Origin: Chrysopilus asiliformis
Taxonomy: Eukaryota > Arthropoda > Insecta > Diptera > Rhagionidae
Direction: 5' to 3'
NCBI GenBank assembly: GCA_964034945.1
Contig: OZ035960.1
Location: 71,373,652 to 71,437,651, forward strand
DNA: 64,000 bases
In this document: piece by piece, positions 55,463 to 64,000 of the stretch
Numbering within the stretch: position 1 is the stretch's first letter
Layout: each line of letters opens with the position of its first letter
Position numbers and translations under genes: made by a program
The notes under the pieces: generated by a model
The model's database searches: none
What the model was told of the DNA's origin: nothing
Seen by the model: the letters and a program-made list of their open reading frames with translations, nothing else

Positions 55463-55634
55463 CGGATGGACAACCGAACGGACTTAGATGCGTATCCCCT
55501 TTATTACTTTCTTCTACGGAGTATAATAAAGTATTGTATTCATGAAAAATTTCGACCTCTTAATTTTGCCTTAAAAACATTTCCCGATCACTCCTGAGTC
55601 GATTGGAGTCATATCAAAAATATCGTCATATCGT
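55463..55634 (+). mobile_element. Flank of the microsatellite-bearing dispersed element, copy M3
   Basis: GGACAACCGAACGGACTTAG through TCACTCCTGAGTCGATTGG matches M2 at 43,551-43,700 closely and M1 at 10,475-10,605 in reverse. It leads straight into the 12-bp array. Confidence 0.88.

Positions 55635-64000
<8,366 letters not shown>

Overview
This is repeat-dominated eukaryotic DNA, most likely from an arthropod and probably a fly. The evidence is AT-rich sequence; Ty3/gypsy retrotransposons, one with a primer-binding site matching a fly tRNA-Leu; Tc1/mariner DD37E and DD41D elements; a piggyBac relic; an arthropod-type Helitron; and an INE-1-like element with a TATACCC...GGGTATA start and a CCGT/CTGT microsatellite. 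I found no bacterial-style operon, rRNA, tRNA or CRISPR array, and no intact host gene. Nearly every recognisable open frame belongs to a transposon, and almost all are broken.

Layout. 1-10,474 is a nearly perfect 8-bp satellite (GACTGACA). 10,475-14,400 is an old repeat block (block A) whose inverted copy (block B) lies at 46,487-49,836. Both hold a long-TIR element, a scrambled non-LTR reverse transcriptase fragment and a palindrome-plus-satellite element. About 14,990-20,580 is a Helitron on the minus strand; its Rep/helicase gene is broken by a 1-nt shift and a 37-bp tandem duplication. 20,581-29,700 is a thicket of 122-bp-satellite elements with two mariners nested in them at TA sites, and an INE-1-like element nested in one mariner. 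30,523-37,041 is a complete gypsy element with identical 169-bp LTRs and a GACG target duplication. It landed in a pogo-like MITE and carries a piggyBac relic in its RNase H region. 37,046-46,100 holds a second copy of a dispersed repeat, several MITEs with readable target duplications, a probable solo LTR, the second family of palindrome-plus-122-bp elements, and a hAT-type element. 46,168-55,002 is a second, more decayed gypsy element on the minus strand, split by block B and by a 1.05-kb element. 55,635-64,000 is a 12-bp satellite (CAGTCTGTCTGT).

Two patterns stand out. First, the two large satellites that bound the window abut the same roughly 130-bp element sequence in opposite orientations. 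A third copy at 43.6 kb carries only about three repeat units, so the giant arrays look like expansions of a microsatellite that lives inside a transposon. Second, three element families share one 122-bp tandem unit. Two of them also share a large 5' palindrome and a 3' tail that repeats a motif from that palindrome. This resembles non-autonomous Helentron (DINE/HINE) organisation but with much longer palindromes, and may be an undescribed group.

All calls were made by eye from the sequence. Family names rest on recognised protein motifs and target-site duplications. No database search was run.
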